NCBI GenBank assembly: GCA_965221485.1
Contig: OZ244893.1
Coordinates: 1,302,001-1,366,000 of the forward strand
Source of the DNA: JAJEBT01 sp965221485
GTDB taxonomy: Bacteria > Pseudomonadota > Alphaproteobacteria > MPNO01 > UBA830
Direction of reading: 5' to 3'
Length of the DNA stretch: 64,000 nucleotides
The notes below the pieces were generated by a model. The model had not been told where the DNA came from. It made no database searches and saw only the letters and a program-made list of their open reading frames with translations. The translations under genes were made by a program, and so were the position numbers. Below are positions 41,802 through 50,159 of the stretch, in pieces. Position 1 is the first letter of the stretch. Each line of letters opens with the position of its first letter.

Positions 41802-42503
41802 ATGTCCGTGCACTATCACCTGATCAGCTCCTTCACGTGACCCTGGGTTCAGCGCGCCGTGATTGCAATGCGCGCAAAATCTGTCGAATTCGAGGTCACT
41901 TACATCAATCTGAGGGAAAAACCCGACTGGTTTCTCGAAATCTCTCCCCACGGCAAGGTTCCGGTTCTCAAGATCGATGGAACCGTCCTGTTCGAATCCA
42001 ATGCCATCGCAGAATTTCTCGACGAAACGGTGCCGCCACGCCTTCACCCCGAAGACCCGTTCGCGCGGGCCCGCAACCGGGCCTGGACAGATTTTGTTCC
42101 GGATTTTTCGAAGGCACTGAGCGGGGTTTATTACACCAGGACGCCGGAAGATACGGACTCGGCCTTGCCCAAGGCACAAAAGGCCTTGCAAAGACTGGAA
42201 GATGCGATCGCTGAAAACAGGAGCACCGACGGTCCTTACTTCAATGGTCCGCACCTGTCGCTGGTCGATGCTGCCTATGCGCCGTTCCTGCAACGGTTCC
42301 GGATCGCCGACAGCTATCTGAAGACAGGACTCCTGGACTCGTTCCCGAGGGTCAACGCATGGGCCGATGCGCTTCTGTCCAATGAAATCGTGACCGGCGC
42401 CGTTCCGGCCAATTTCGTCGACGAGTTTCACGCAAACCTTCGCCGGCGCGGCTTCCACATCGCCACGCTGTTCAAGGAAAACCCGGCTCAGGCAGCTGAA
42501 TAA
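41802..42503 (+). CDS. Glutathione S-transferase with in-frame TGA at the catalytic Cys (candidate selenoprotein)
   Basis: Read through one TGA (41838-41840, codon 13), this is a 233-residue GST. The N-terminus is MSVHYHLISSFT-U-PWVQR, where the TGA falls exactly on the catalytic Cys of the C-P-[FWY]-x-x-R motif of omega/Cys-type GSTs. Downstream are EKPDWFLEISPHGKVPVL (cis-Pro loop), ESNAIAEFLDE (glutathione gamma-glutamyl site) and a complete helical C-terminal domain (SLVDAAYAPFLQRF). The ATG has an AGGA ribosome binding site at 8-nt spacing. About 220 intact codons follow the TGA, which argues against decay. Conventional calling would start at the internal GTG at 41859 and lose strand beta-1 and the active site. 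A SECIS-like hairpin follows the TGA. Alternatives are a nonsense mutation or a sequencing error (TGC or TGT read as TGA). Confidence 0.8.
41838..41875 (+). promoter_or_regulatory. Candidate bacterial SECIS element at the GST UGA
   Basis: The UGA at 41838-41840 is followed by 11 nt, then a 6-bp stem GCGCGC/GCGCGC (41852-41857 with 41870-41875) closing a 12-nt loop CGUGAUUGCAAU. The second loop base is G, and the distance from UGA to that G is within the range accepted for bacterial SECIS elements. A weaker lower stem (41844-41849 with 41878-41883, with wobble pairs) can form below a 2x2 internal loop. In E. coli fdhF the apical hairpin also starts 11 nt after the UGA. Confidence 0.65.
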
Positions 42504-42542
42504 GTTGTCCGCACCCTTCGGGCGCGGCATTCAGAACCGCAC

Positions 42543-42578
42543 CAACCGGCCCGCTTCGAGATAGAAGCAGGCCGGTTG
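42543..42578. terminator. Shared hairpin between convergent GST and molybdenum hydroxylase genes
   Basis: A 9-bp stem (CAACCGGCC/GGCCGGTTG), one C/A mismatch, a further 5 bp (GCTTC/GAAGC) and a 6-nt loop. It lies in the 104-bp gap between two genes that end towards each other, the position expected of a bidirectional terminator. No T-tract follows on either strand. Confidence 0.6.
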
Positions 42579-42607
42579 CGATCCGGAATGGTCAAAAGGC
42601 CCGATCG

Positions 42608-44908
42608 CTATTTCTTCCGGGCATACGCCGGATCAGGCTCCACTGCCGCAACTTCGATCAGATCGAGAATCTTGGGCGGAGACATGGGCAGTGATCGGGG
42701 CCGGATACCAATGGCGTCACCAATGGCATTACCGATGGCTGCCATTGTCGGTACGACCGGTACCTCACCAACACCCCTCAATCCGAAGGGGTGTCTTGGA
42801 TTGGGAACTTCGACAATTTGCGTGTCGATCATCGGCACATCAGACGTGACAGGCATGCGATAGTCGAGAAAGCCGGGGTTTTCCAGCCGGCCGTCTTCTC
42901 CGTAGACGTACTCTTCGTTGAGTGCCCAGCCAATGCCCTGAACCGCCCCGCCCTGGTACTGCCCTTCCACTTGCAGGGGATGAATCGCCTTGCCAGCATC
43001 CTCAACCACCGTATAGCGCATGATGTCGGTCCGGCCGGTTTCGTCATCAACTTTCACATCGACGATGTGAAGGCCAAAACCGGGACCGGCTCCTGTCACA
43101 TTCATGGAAGTCGTCGCAGTCACTGCACCGTGCGACATTGTGGTCCTGCGTGTGATTTCCGAGAGCGACAAGGGTTCGAAGTCCCCGACATTCTGGCTTG
43201 CCGGACGGCATTGCCCATTCTCATAGACAACCGCATCCTCGGAAACATCCCAGATCTGGGCCGCTCGCCTGCAAAGTTCATGGATGCATTGACGCGCGCT
43301 GTCGACAACGGTCATGCCCACGGAGTATGTGGTCCGGCTTCCTGCCGTGACCCGGTTGAAACCGAGGGAGTTTGTGTCCGCCATCGTAATCCGGACCCTG
43401 TCCAGATCGATACCCAGCTCTTCAGCCGCCATCATGGCAATCGAAACCCGTGACCCGGCAACATCCGCCGTTCCGACGATGATGGTGACCGTTCCGTCCG
43501 GAGCAAGATTCATGGAAGTCGAAGTCTCGCCGCCCCTGTTGAACCAGAAGCCGGCCGCAATGCCCCGTCCCTGACCTTCCGGCACGGGACTGTTGTAATG
43601 ATCGCATTTTCGGGCGGCCTCAAGGGTTTCCACAAACCCGATAGGTCCGTGGGTTTCTCCATAGATTGTCGTATAGCCCTCCGTCGCGGCGTTCCTGAGG
43701 CGAAGTTCAATGGGATCCATGCCAATCTTGCGGGCGAGTTCGTCGATTACTCCCTCGACACCGAACACGATCTGCGGAACACAGGGCGCGCGAAACGAAT
43801 TGACCTTGGGCCGGTTGGAGACAACCTCGAAAGATTCAATGTGAATATTCTCAAGGTCATACCGGGTAAACATGGCGTTGGGGGCGTTGAAAAACATTGA
43901 TCCCGTGAACGCACCCGTCTGGAACACCAGTTTCGCTTGCGCCGCTGTCATCCGGCCTTCTCTGGTAACGCCCATCCTGACCGAATAACGCGTACCCGCA
44001 ACCGGCCCGGTCCCGCGGAATACTTCGTTTCTGGTGAGAACCATCTTGACCGGAGAACCGGCCTTTTTCGACAGCACCACCGCGAGAGGCTCCGCATAGA
44101 ATCCGGTCTTGCCGCCGAATCCACCGCCAAGTTCAGATTGCTGCACATTAATCTTGGCCGCATCGACCCTGAGTATCGCAGAAAGCCGGTCGCGATAGAC
44201 AAAAGGCGCCTGGGTACAGCACCAGAGCCATACCTGATCATCGTCCGAATAATCCGCAATACAGGCCTGCGGTTCGATATAGCCCTGATGCATGGGCTTG
44301 GTGTCAAAACTGTGTTCAACGATGACGTCAGCCTGCCGGAAACCGTCTTCGACGTCCCCCATCTTGCTGACCAGTCGTTCCACGACATTGGTCGCGGACC
44401 CCTCACCGTCTTCCTGTCCCTTGGTTCGCAAATGTTCGTGCAGGACCGGAGCTTCAGGCTGCATGGCTTCGACCGGATCGATGACATGCGACAGCACTTC
44501 GTAGTCTACCTTGACCAGTCTGAGCGCCCGTTTGGCAACCGCCTCGCTTACCGCCGCGACCGCGGCCACCGGATGGCCATCATACAGCGCCTTTTCCCTC
44601 GCCATGGCGTTCCGTGTCATGTCGCCGGCAGGACTTCCCGGAGGAATGTCGGGAAAGTCTGCCCGCGTGATAACGGCTTTCACGCCAGGGAGGCTCTCGG
44701 CGGCTGCGGTGTCAATCGATCGTATGACGGCATGGGCATGCGGACTTCTCAGAATCCGTCCATACAGCATGCCTGGCAAGGCAAAGTCCGCGCCGAAACG
44801 GGCCCGGCCTGTCACCTTTTCAAGTCCGTCATGCTTGACCGGGTTGGTGCCTACGATGTTGAGATCACGATCCGGATCGAACCGGCTCTCCTCCAGGATT
44901 GTTGCCAT
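42608..44908 (-). CDS. Molybdenum hydroxylase large subunit (xanthine dehydrogenase/CoxL family), first copy
   Basis: A 766-residue molybdopterin-cytosine-dinucleotide-type subunit. Residues about 20-130 form the a/b hammerhead domain (GRARFGADFALPGMLYGRILRSPHAHA). The Mo-cofactor domain shows LGGGFGGKTGF, FRAPCVPQIVFGVEGVIDEL and the C-terminal GVGEVPVVPTMAAIGNAI with the catalytic Glu. The CO-dehydrogenase active-site loop AYxCSFR is absent, so it is not a form I CO dehydrogenase. Related enzymes hydroxylate N-heterocycles, aldehydes or aromatic CoA esters. It is the last gene of a minus-strand coxM-coxS-coxL-like operon; its ATG is 2 bp after the small-subunit stop codon. Confidence 0.92.
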   Translation of the reverse strand: MATILEESRFDPDRDLNIVGTNPVKHDGLEKVTGRARFGADFALPGMLYGRILRSPHAHAVIRSIDTAAAESLPGVKAVITRADFPDIPPGSPAGDMTRNAMAREKALYDGHPVAAVAAVSEAVAKRALRLVKVDYEVLSHVIDPVEAMQPEAPVLHEHLRTKGQEDGEGSATNVVERLVSKMGDVEDGFRQADVIVEHSFDTKPMHQGYIEPQACIADYSDDDQVWLWCCTQAPFVYRDRLSAILRVDAAKINVQQSELGGGFGGKTGFYAEPLAVVLSKKAGSPVKMVLTRNEVFRGTGPVAGTRYSVRMGVTREGRMTAAQAKLVFQTGAFTGSMFFNAPNAMFTRYDLENIHIESFEVVSNRPKVNSFRAPCVPQIVFGVEGVIDELARKIGMDPIELRLRNAATEGYTTIYGETHGPIGFVETLEAARKCDHYNSPVPEGQGRGIAAGFWFNRGGETSTSMNLAPDGTVTIIVGTADVAGSRVSIAMMAAEELGIDLDRVRITMADTNSLGFNRVTAGSRTTYSVGMTVVDSARQCIHELCRRAAQIWDVSEDAVVYENGQCRPASQNVGDFEPLSLSEITRRTTMSHGAVTATTSMNVTGAGPGFGLHIVDVKVDDETGRTDIMRYTVVEDAGKAIHPLQVEGQYQGGAVQGIGWALNEEYVYGEDGRLENPGFLDYRMPVTSDVPMIDTQIVEVPNPRHPFGLRGVGEVPVVPTMAAIGNAIGDAIGIRPRSLPMSPPKILDLIEVAAVEPDPAYARKK

Positions 44909-44910
44909 GA

Positions 44911-45390
44911 TCAGACTCCTCGCATTTCTTCGGCAGCCGCCATTACCGAACGCACAATCTTGTCATAACCTGTGCAACGGCAGAGATTTCCAGCCAGCCA
45001 GTAGCGGATTTCAGTTTCAGTGGGATCAGGATTGCGCTCAAGCAGCGCCTTCGCGGCCACAAGGATTCCGGGAGTGCATATTCCGCATTGCAAGCCGTTG
45101 AGTTCAAGGAAGTTGCGTTGCAGCGGATGAAGCTCTCCACCGCTGGCCATGCCTTCAATGGTCTCGACGTTCCTGCCATCCGTTTCCACGGCCAGAACCA
45201 GGCAGGAGCACACCAGATCTCCCTCGACGATGACGCTGCAGGCTCCGCAATCACCGGTGGAACAACCTTCCTTCGTTCCCATGAGACCCAGTTCGTTCCT
45301 GAGAACATCCACCAGCGTCTGGCCAGGCTCGCAGAGATACTCGTATTCATCACCGTTCACGATCGTCGTGACATGTGCCTTCCTGTTCAT
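44911..45390 (-). CDS. Molybdenum hydroxylase [2Fe-2S] small subunit, first copy
   Basis: A 159-residue iron-sulfur subunit. The plant-type ferredoxin cluster ligands are in GCSTGDCGACSVIVEGDLVCSC and the second cluster ligands are in QCGICTPGIL and CRCTGYDK. All eight cysteines are present. I start at 45390 (MNRKAHVTTIVNGDEYEYLCEPG), which has AAGGAGAAC upstream; the frame runs 11 codons further. It passes electrons from the Mo site of the large subunit to the FAD subunit. Confidence 0.94.
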   Translation of the reverse strand: MNRKAHVTTIVNGDEYEYLCEPGQTLVDVLRNELGLMGTKEGCSTGDCGACSVIVEGDLVCSCLVLAVETDGRNVETIEGMASGGELHPLQRNFLELNGLQCGICTPGILVAAKALLERNPDPTETEIRYWLAGNLCRCTGYDKIVRSVMAAAEEMRGV

Positions 45391-45430
45391 TGTTCTCCTT
45401 TCTCCGGTCGCCATGACAGGCACCCTGTGG

Positions 45431-46300
45431 TCAGCATGCCTGCGCGCGGGACAGGGCCCTTTCGGCCGCTCGCCGCGCGATCACACCGACCGTCTTAATT
45501 CGGTACTCCCGGGTTCCGCGCTTGTCACTGATCGGATCGGCAGCGGCGCGGCAGGCTGCCATCATGGACGCGAGAGCCGCGTCATCAACCGAGGTGCCGA
45601 CAAGGGCCGAACCGGCTTCCTCGACCAGCAATGGTGTTGGCGCAACAGCTCCCACCGCAACCCGTGCTTCACAGCAGATACCGCTCTCATCGAGAACAAG
45701 ATTCACTCCCGCTCCCACGATCGCGATGTCCATCTCGGTTCGCGGCGTCAGCCGCAAATAGCAGTCCCCCGATCGTGGCGGGCGCTTAGGAAACAGGAAA
45801 GAGACCACAAGCTCGCCTGCCGCCAGTGATGTCCGGCCGGGGCCAATGATGATATTTTCCACGGCCTCTGTCCTGACGCCATCGGGGCCAACGATCCGGG
45901 CGACCGCGCCAGCCGCAATGATGGCGGGTACGGTATCGGCAGCCGGGGACGCATTGCAAAGGTTGCCGCCAACGCTGGCCCGACCCTTGATTTGCATCGA
46001 CCCGATCAGGGCGACCCCTTCAACGACGCCGGGCCATGCCCGGCTGAATTCCGCGTGATCAAGGATTGCCATCCCGGGAACAGCCGCTCCCAGGCGCCAG
46101 GCGCCGTCTTCCTCGATGATTTCGTTCATCTCGGGAATACGTTTTATGTCGACGACAATATCGGGCTCGACCATTTCGGTGTGCAACTGCACAAGCACAT
46201 CCGTACCACCGGCCATAACCTGCAACCTGTCATCACTGTTGGCCAGCAAGGCTATCGCTGCATCCAGGGTTTCCGGAGCTTCATATCTCAGAACGGTCAT
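45431..46300 (-). CDS. Molybdenum hydroxylase FAD-binding subunit, first copy
   Basis: A 289-residue CoxM-type flavoprotein. The N-terminal FAD motif is QVMAGGTDVLVQLHTEM and the second is the ASVGGNLCNASPAADTVPAIIA block. The C-terminal CO_deh_flav_C domain contains AVGAVAPTPLLVEEA and DKRGTREYRIKTVGVIARRA. It is the first of the three genes for this Mo hydroxylase and lies 78 bp downstream of the UbiD-type decarboxylase gene stop on the same strand, so all four may form one transcript. Confidence 0.93.
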   Translation of the reverse strand: MTVLRYEAPETLDAAIALLANSDDRLQVMAGGTDVLVQLHTEMVEPDIVVDIKRIPEMNEIIEEDGAWRLGAAVPGMAILDHAEFSRAWPGVVEGVALIGSMQIKGRASVGGNLCNASPAADTVPAIIAAGAVARIVGPDGVRTEAVENIIIGPGRTSLAAGELVVSFLFPKRPPRSGDCYLRLTPRTEMDIAIVGAGVNLVLDESGICCEARVAVGAVAPTPLLVEEAGSALVGTSVDDAALASMMAACRAAADPISDKRGTREYRIKTVGVIARRAAERALSRAQAC

Positions 46301-46378
46301 CCCGTGTCCTTTTCAACCATGTCAAGAGATCTGGCGCCATGACGGTCAGGCGCATTGTTTCACGATATCCGGTTTGTC

Positions 46379-47818
46379 TTAACGACCTGTCGGCTGAGAC
46401 GCAAACAGATCGCCGAACCGGTTCCCGAGCCGTTCGTCGAGTTCACGGCTGTTACGCGCAACCACCGGGAAGCTGTCCCGTCGATTGAATGGCCTGCAGG
46501 CATCGACGACCACCCTTGAATTGCGCCTGTCTTCATGGCTGTAACTCATGGGATCGAGGTGAGTGCTCCAGCAATTGTTGAGAATGTCGAGGCCCTCCCT
46601 GGGATCACATCGTGTGCACATCGCCCAGATCACATCATTCATGTTTGAGGGATCTATATCGTCGTCCACCACCACAACCCACCGGTTCGCATAGGCCCCG
46701 GCGTGACATTGCGAGGCAACCAGTCCCGCCTGCTTGGCGTGACCGCCATACATCTGCCGGATGGAAATCGTCAACCACATCCGGCTTCCACCGGCCTCAT
46801 GAGCCCATACGCCCCTGATTTCGGGAATGCCCGCGGCTTCCAGCTGATTCCAGACGGCACCACAGCGATATGTTCCCCGGTAGAAGGTGTCATCGTTCGG
46901 AGGCACCGCCGGAATTGCGCCGAGCAGCACCGGATCGTTTCGGTGCATCAGGGTTTCGACCCGGATTGCCGGCTCGGGATGCATGTCGCCCGCGTAATAC
47001 CCCGTCCACTCGCCAAAAGGCCCCTCGTCAACCAGATCATCCGCATGCACAAATCCTTCGAATGCAATCTCCGCGTTGGCCGGCACCGGCAATCCGGTGC
47101 GGGGCATGTTGATGACTTCGACACCTTCGCCAAGAAGGCCGCCTGCGCAATCATATTCATTCTTGCCATAAGGCATTTCGAGTCCGGCAACCATGAACAG
47201 GGCCGGATGCATCCCGGCGACAACGGCTACGGGACAGGGCTCACCGCGCTCGAAGTACTTGTTCATGATCATGTTGCCATGCTTGCCCTTGGAGACCATC
47301 ACCGACGCAGTCCTGGGGTCGTGGGTCTGTACCCGATAGGCGCCGTAGTTGATCCAACCCGAATCGGGGTCTTTCATCACCACCATGCAAGCGGTGCCTA
47401 TGTAATACCCGCCGTCCAGTTCATGCCATTTCGGAGTGGGAATGGTCGTGATATCCACATCAGCCCCTTCAAGCACATTCTCGACAAGAGGGCCTCCATT
47501 GACTTCGACGGGATCGTGAACCGGCTGCTTCTTCATATAGTCGCGCCAGAATCCCACCAGTGACACCTCCGTGGTATCGGCCGGCAGTCCAAGGGCAATA
47601 TTGATGCGAGGCACAGAGGTCAGGATATTGGCCAACACCCGATATCCGCTTGGGTAACCGGCGATGTCATCGAACATCACAGCCGGATTGGTCATCTTTC
47701 GCATTGCCAGATCGACGATTCCGCCGATTTCCTCCTCCCGGTCCGCACCCGTCACGATTTTGAGTTGTCCCTCACTCTCCAGTTCGGTGATCCAGTCCCT
47801 CAAGTCCTTGTTTGCCAC
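46379..47818 (-). CDS. UbiD-family prFMN-dependent decarboxylase
   Basis: A 479-residue protein of the UbiD family, reversible (de)carboxylases of aromatic and unsaturated acids using prenylated FMN. Blocks are DLRDWITELESEGQL at the N-terminus, NPAVMFDDIAGYPSGYRVLANIL, IPTPKWHELDGGYYIGTACMV, the ligand region GIYRVQ-like GAYRVQTHDPRTASVM, AEIAFEGFV, GPFGEWTGYYA and a C-terminal domain with VVVVDDDIDPSNMNDVIWAM. The usual acidic catalytic set is likely present (AEIAFEG, DEGPFGEW). The start is a GTG at 47818. No ubiX-type prenyltransferase is in the window. Position upstream of a Mo hydroxylase operon suggests joint action on an aromatic carboxylate. Confidence 0.9.
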   Translation of the reverse strand: MANKDLRDWITELESEGQLKIVTGADREEEIGGIVDLAMRKMTNPAVMFDDIAGYPSGYRVLANILTSVPRINIALGLPADTTEVSLVGFWRDYMKKQPVHDPVEVNGGPLVENVLEGADVDITTIPTPKWHELDGGYYIGTACMVVMKDPDSGWINYGAYRVQTHDPRTASVMVSKGKHGNMIMNKYFERGEPCPVAVVAGMHPALFMVAGLEMPYGKNEYDCAGGLLGEGVEVINMPRTGLPVPANAEIAFEGFVHADDLVDEGPFGEWTGYYAGDMHPEPAIRVETLMHRNDPVLLGAIPAVPPNDDTFYRGTYRCGAVWNQLEAAGIPEIRGVWAHEAGGSRMWLTISIRQMYGGHAKQAGLVASQCHAGAYANRWVVVVDDDIDPSNMNDVIWAMCTRCDPREGLDILNNCWSTHLDPMSYSHEDRRNSRVVVDACRPFNRRDSFPVVARNSRELDERLGNRFGDLFASQPTGR

Positions 47819-48526
47819 GTCTTCACTCTCTCTCCAGTGTTGGCCGCTCGGGCGGGTCGCCAGACGCCAAGCCTATAGCGCCTGACCTGTGAATTCAAAA
47901 CCGGGGGCGCTGCAGGGAGACCACTGATGCAAACCTGACGCGTCCGGAGACGGTGCTGTCAGCGCCGGCGTGGCAGAGGCCCGGAACCCCTTCCGGCCGG
48001 GTTCGTCGAGGCAACCACCGGTTCGGTCCATCCCGACCTTCGACCTGCCCTGTCGCGGAGCGACAACATGGCGGCTGGTCATGCGCGAACACCCAGACAC
48101 CGGACCAGACCGGAAAGCTTGCGGCCTCTCATACCGGGCAGATGAATTCCAGCCTGCAGCTCGCCGTCAGGAGTGTGATGCAGGGTCGCGGTGAAAGAGG
48201 CCAGGCTCAGATGCCGGCGCACTAGCATATTGCGTTCCGTGGTGACGGCCGCCTGCCTTGTACTGACCGCAATCCTCACTGCGCGCATCTGCGGGATCTA
48301 TGGTGAAAAGCCGGAGTCAAGGGGCCAGCCGTGAAGCCGCACGATAGCGTTGTCCATGGCTCGGGAGTCATGCACGCGCAGATCGACGCAGTCACCTGCA
48401 GGCTCCATTGCGCCAAAGAAGCGCGAAGATGACGCTGGACATCGTATGTCGTCGGTCCATCTTTCAGTGCGCCGCCAGTTCTTCCGGGCAGCGCTGCAAA
48501 CCGGGAAGAAATCCTGGATGGGTCCC
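47819..48526. other. Intergenic, no gene supported; possible coding remnant
   Basis: This 708-bp spacer lies between the UbiD-type gene start and the cupin gene end. No intact gene is seen. On the minus strand at about 48300-48450 a frame reads somewhat protein-like (GDCVDLRVHDSRAMDNAIV), which could be the end of a decayed gene, but no family is recognised. The decarboxylase promoter should lie close to 47819. Confidence 0.35.
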
Positions 48527-49069
48527 TCAAACGTCCGAAGCCGGCATTTCCAGATGGGCATCCCTCCGCTCATAGAGAGCCTCGTCGGCATATCCCATCG
48601 TCTGCGGCCGCCCGTGGCCGAGCATGACCTGAAACCATACCGGAGCAAGGCTGTTGTTATCGTAACCGTGAATGACTCCCGGTGGACAGGTGATGCAATC
48701 CCATTTTCCCAGCCGGGTGGTCAGCCGGTTTCCTTCCTCGTCCTCGATAAATGCGTCCAGAAAACCGTCGAGAACAAAGAAGGTTTCTTCCACCTCGTGC
48801 GTGTGGGGTGCGTTCCCCTGGCCCGGTTCCACATACATGATGCTCAGTGTATGGGCCCGCGCCGGTATGACGGCCGCATCATCATGCTTGCCTGATCCTC
48901 CGGCGCCTATAAAGCGATGCTGGGCCCGCTTGTAACCCTCGATCTTGGCGTCCTCAAAGGCTTGCCAGTCCGGTTCGCGCTCGCTGAACCGTGCAACATA
49001 ACGCTTCATGATGGTCTCGATTGCCATTCCTTCCAACTCAGGAGGTCTGGCATGTCTGGCTATGCTCAT
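48527..49069 (-). CDS. Cupin-domain protein, first paralogue
   Basis: A 180-residue single-domain cupin. Metal-binding motif 1 is APHTHEVEETFFVLDG (His-x-His and Glu) and motif 2 contains PPGVIHGYDN. The N-terminal helix-rich part shows EPDWQAFEDAKIEGYKRAQHRFIG. It is clearly paralogous to the protein at 56569, sharing HTHEVEE, WDCI-CP-GVIHGY, QVMLG and MGYA-E-LY blocks. The start at 49069 has GGGGAGC 8 nt upstream. It could be a ring-cleaving dioxygenase, an isomerase or a ligand-binding protein; the conserved surroundings suggest a catalytic step in the same aromatic pathway. Confidence 0.85.
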   Translation of the reverse strand: MSIARHARPPELEGMAIETIMKRYVARFSEREPDWQAFEDAKIEGYKRAQHRFIGAGGSGKHDDAAVIPARAHTLSIMYVEPGQGNAPHTHEVEETFFVLDGFLDAFIEDEEGNRLTTRLGKWDCITCPPGVIHGYDNNSLAPVWFQVMLGHGRPQTMGYADEALYERRDAHLEMPASDV

Positions 49070-49409
49070 TTCTGCAGCTCCCCAATGGCGTCAGCACCAA
49101 TGAGTTATGGCATGATCTCCCGCAACTTGAAACGCGGCGGTGCCCGAGACAACGCCCGCCCCTGCCCATGTCCGGGCGTTCCCCCGCGCGGCCAGAGCCA
49201 GGGATGCCGACCCGATACAGGGACATGGGCGCCGGCCAACAGGATTGCCGGGAACAGGAATAAATCCGGCCTCGTGCATGGCAACAGGATCCGATCCGGC
49301 TGGCCCGCTGGAAAAGGGCCCCGGCCGATGAACCTGTATCATTCCGATTGACGTATCGACTTCGGAACAGGAAACTGGCCTGAACACATCACAGGAAAGG
49401 ATTGACGAA
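49070..49409. other. Divergent promoter region, no gene seen
   Basis: These 340 bp lie between the divergently transcribed cupin and OsmC genes. Apart from the OsmC ribosome binding site (AGGAAAGGA at 49392-49400) no clear element was found. Confidence 0.45.
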
Positions 49410-49937
49410 ATGTCCGACGCCCTTCGTGAAATTATTTCCCGGACCCAAGACTCTTTCCGCGCCGATCCCAAGTCGGCCCAGGCGACGTTCGAGTCGGTAT
49501 CGGTACTCGGTGAGGGGCTGTGCTCCTCGGTTTCCATGCGAACCCACAACCTCGTTGTCGACGAGCCGGAATCTCTTGGTGGAACAGACAACGGCCCCAA
49601 TCCGGTCGAACTCATTCTGGCAGCGCTGGGGTCCTGCCAGGAAATTACATACAGGGCCTATGCCGCTGCGATGGGAATTCCACTGAATGGCGTATCCGTC
49701 AAACTGGAAGGCAATATTGATCTTCGTGGTTTTTTCGCAGTCGACGAGTCTGTCAGACCCGGATATTCCGGGCTTCAGGGAACCGTTACCCTCGACTCTC
49801 CTGCTGACCGCGAGACTCTCGAACAGCTAAGGGACGCCGTCAACGCCCACTGCCCTGTTCTCGATATCATCAGGAATCCGGTTCCGGTCGAACTTGCGCT
49901 GGAGACCGCAGAAATCAGGCGGGAAGCGGCGGAATAG
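49410..49937 (+). CDS. OsmC-family peroxiredoxin-like protein
   Basis: A 175-residue OsmC/Ohr fold protein. The two redox-active cysteines are conserved: Cys in ILAALGSCQEITYRAYA and Cys in VNAHCPVLD. The N-terminal part with GGTDNGPNPVELIL is typical. OsmC proteins reduce organic hydroperoxides with thiols such as lipoylated proteins. The distance to neighbours (340 bp upstream, 222 bp downstream) suggests its own transcript. Selenocysteine-containing OsmC-like proteins are known in other bacteria; here both positions are ordinary Cys codons. Confidence 0.9.
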   Translation: MSDALREIISRTQDSFRADPKSAQATFESVSVLGEGLCSSVSMRTHNLVVDEPESLGGTDNGPNPVELILAALGSCQEITYRAYAAAMGIPLNGVSVKLEGNIDLRGFFAVDESVRPGYSGLQGTVTLDSPADRETLEQLRDAVNAHCPVLDIIRNPVPVELALETAEIRREAAE

Positions 49938-50159
49938 ATCTGCTTCCGTTGATGTTCCATGTTGGTGGAGCAGAGGCTGGCCCGGTCGGCGAGCGGTTCG
50001 CCCGACGCAAACCAGCCGGAATTTGACGACCCCGGAAAAGCCCTGCCCTGCCTGGCTGAACCACGGATCCCGCAATCCTGGTGCCGTCAGATGCGCAGAT
50101 TGCGAGACGAGCCAATCCGAGACTGACCGGACAAACAACTTGAGCCTCCTGCCTCCGAC

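Noticed and set aside
41859..42503. GST starting at the internal GTG
   Set aside because: This version lacks the first beta strand and catalytic residue, while a good ribosome binding site and ATG in the same frame lie upstream of the TGA; I prefer readthrough from 41802.
43937..44968. 343-codon plus-strand frame opposite the first Mo large subunit
   Set aside because: It is antisense to conserved hammerhead and cofactor motifs.
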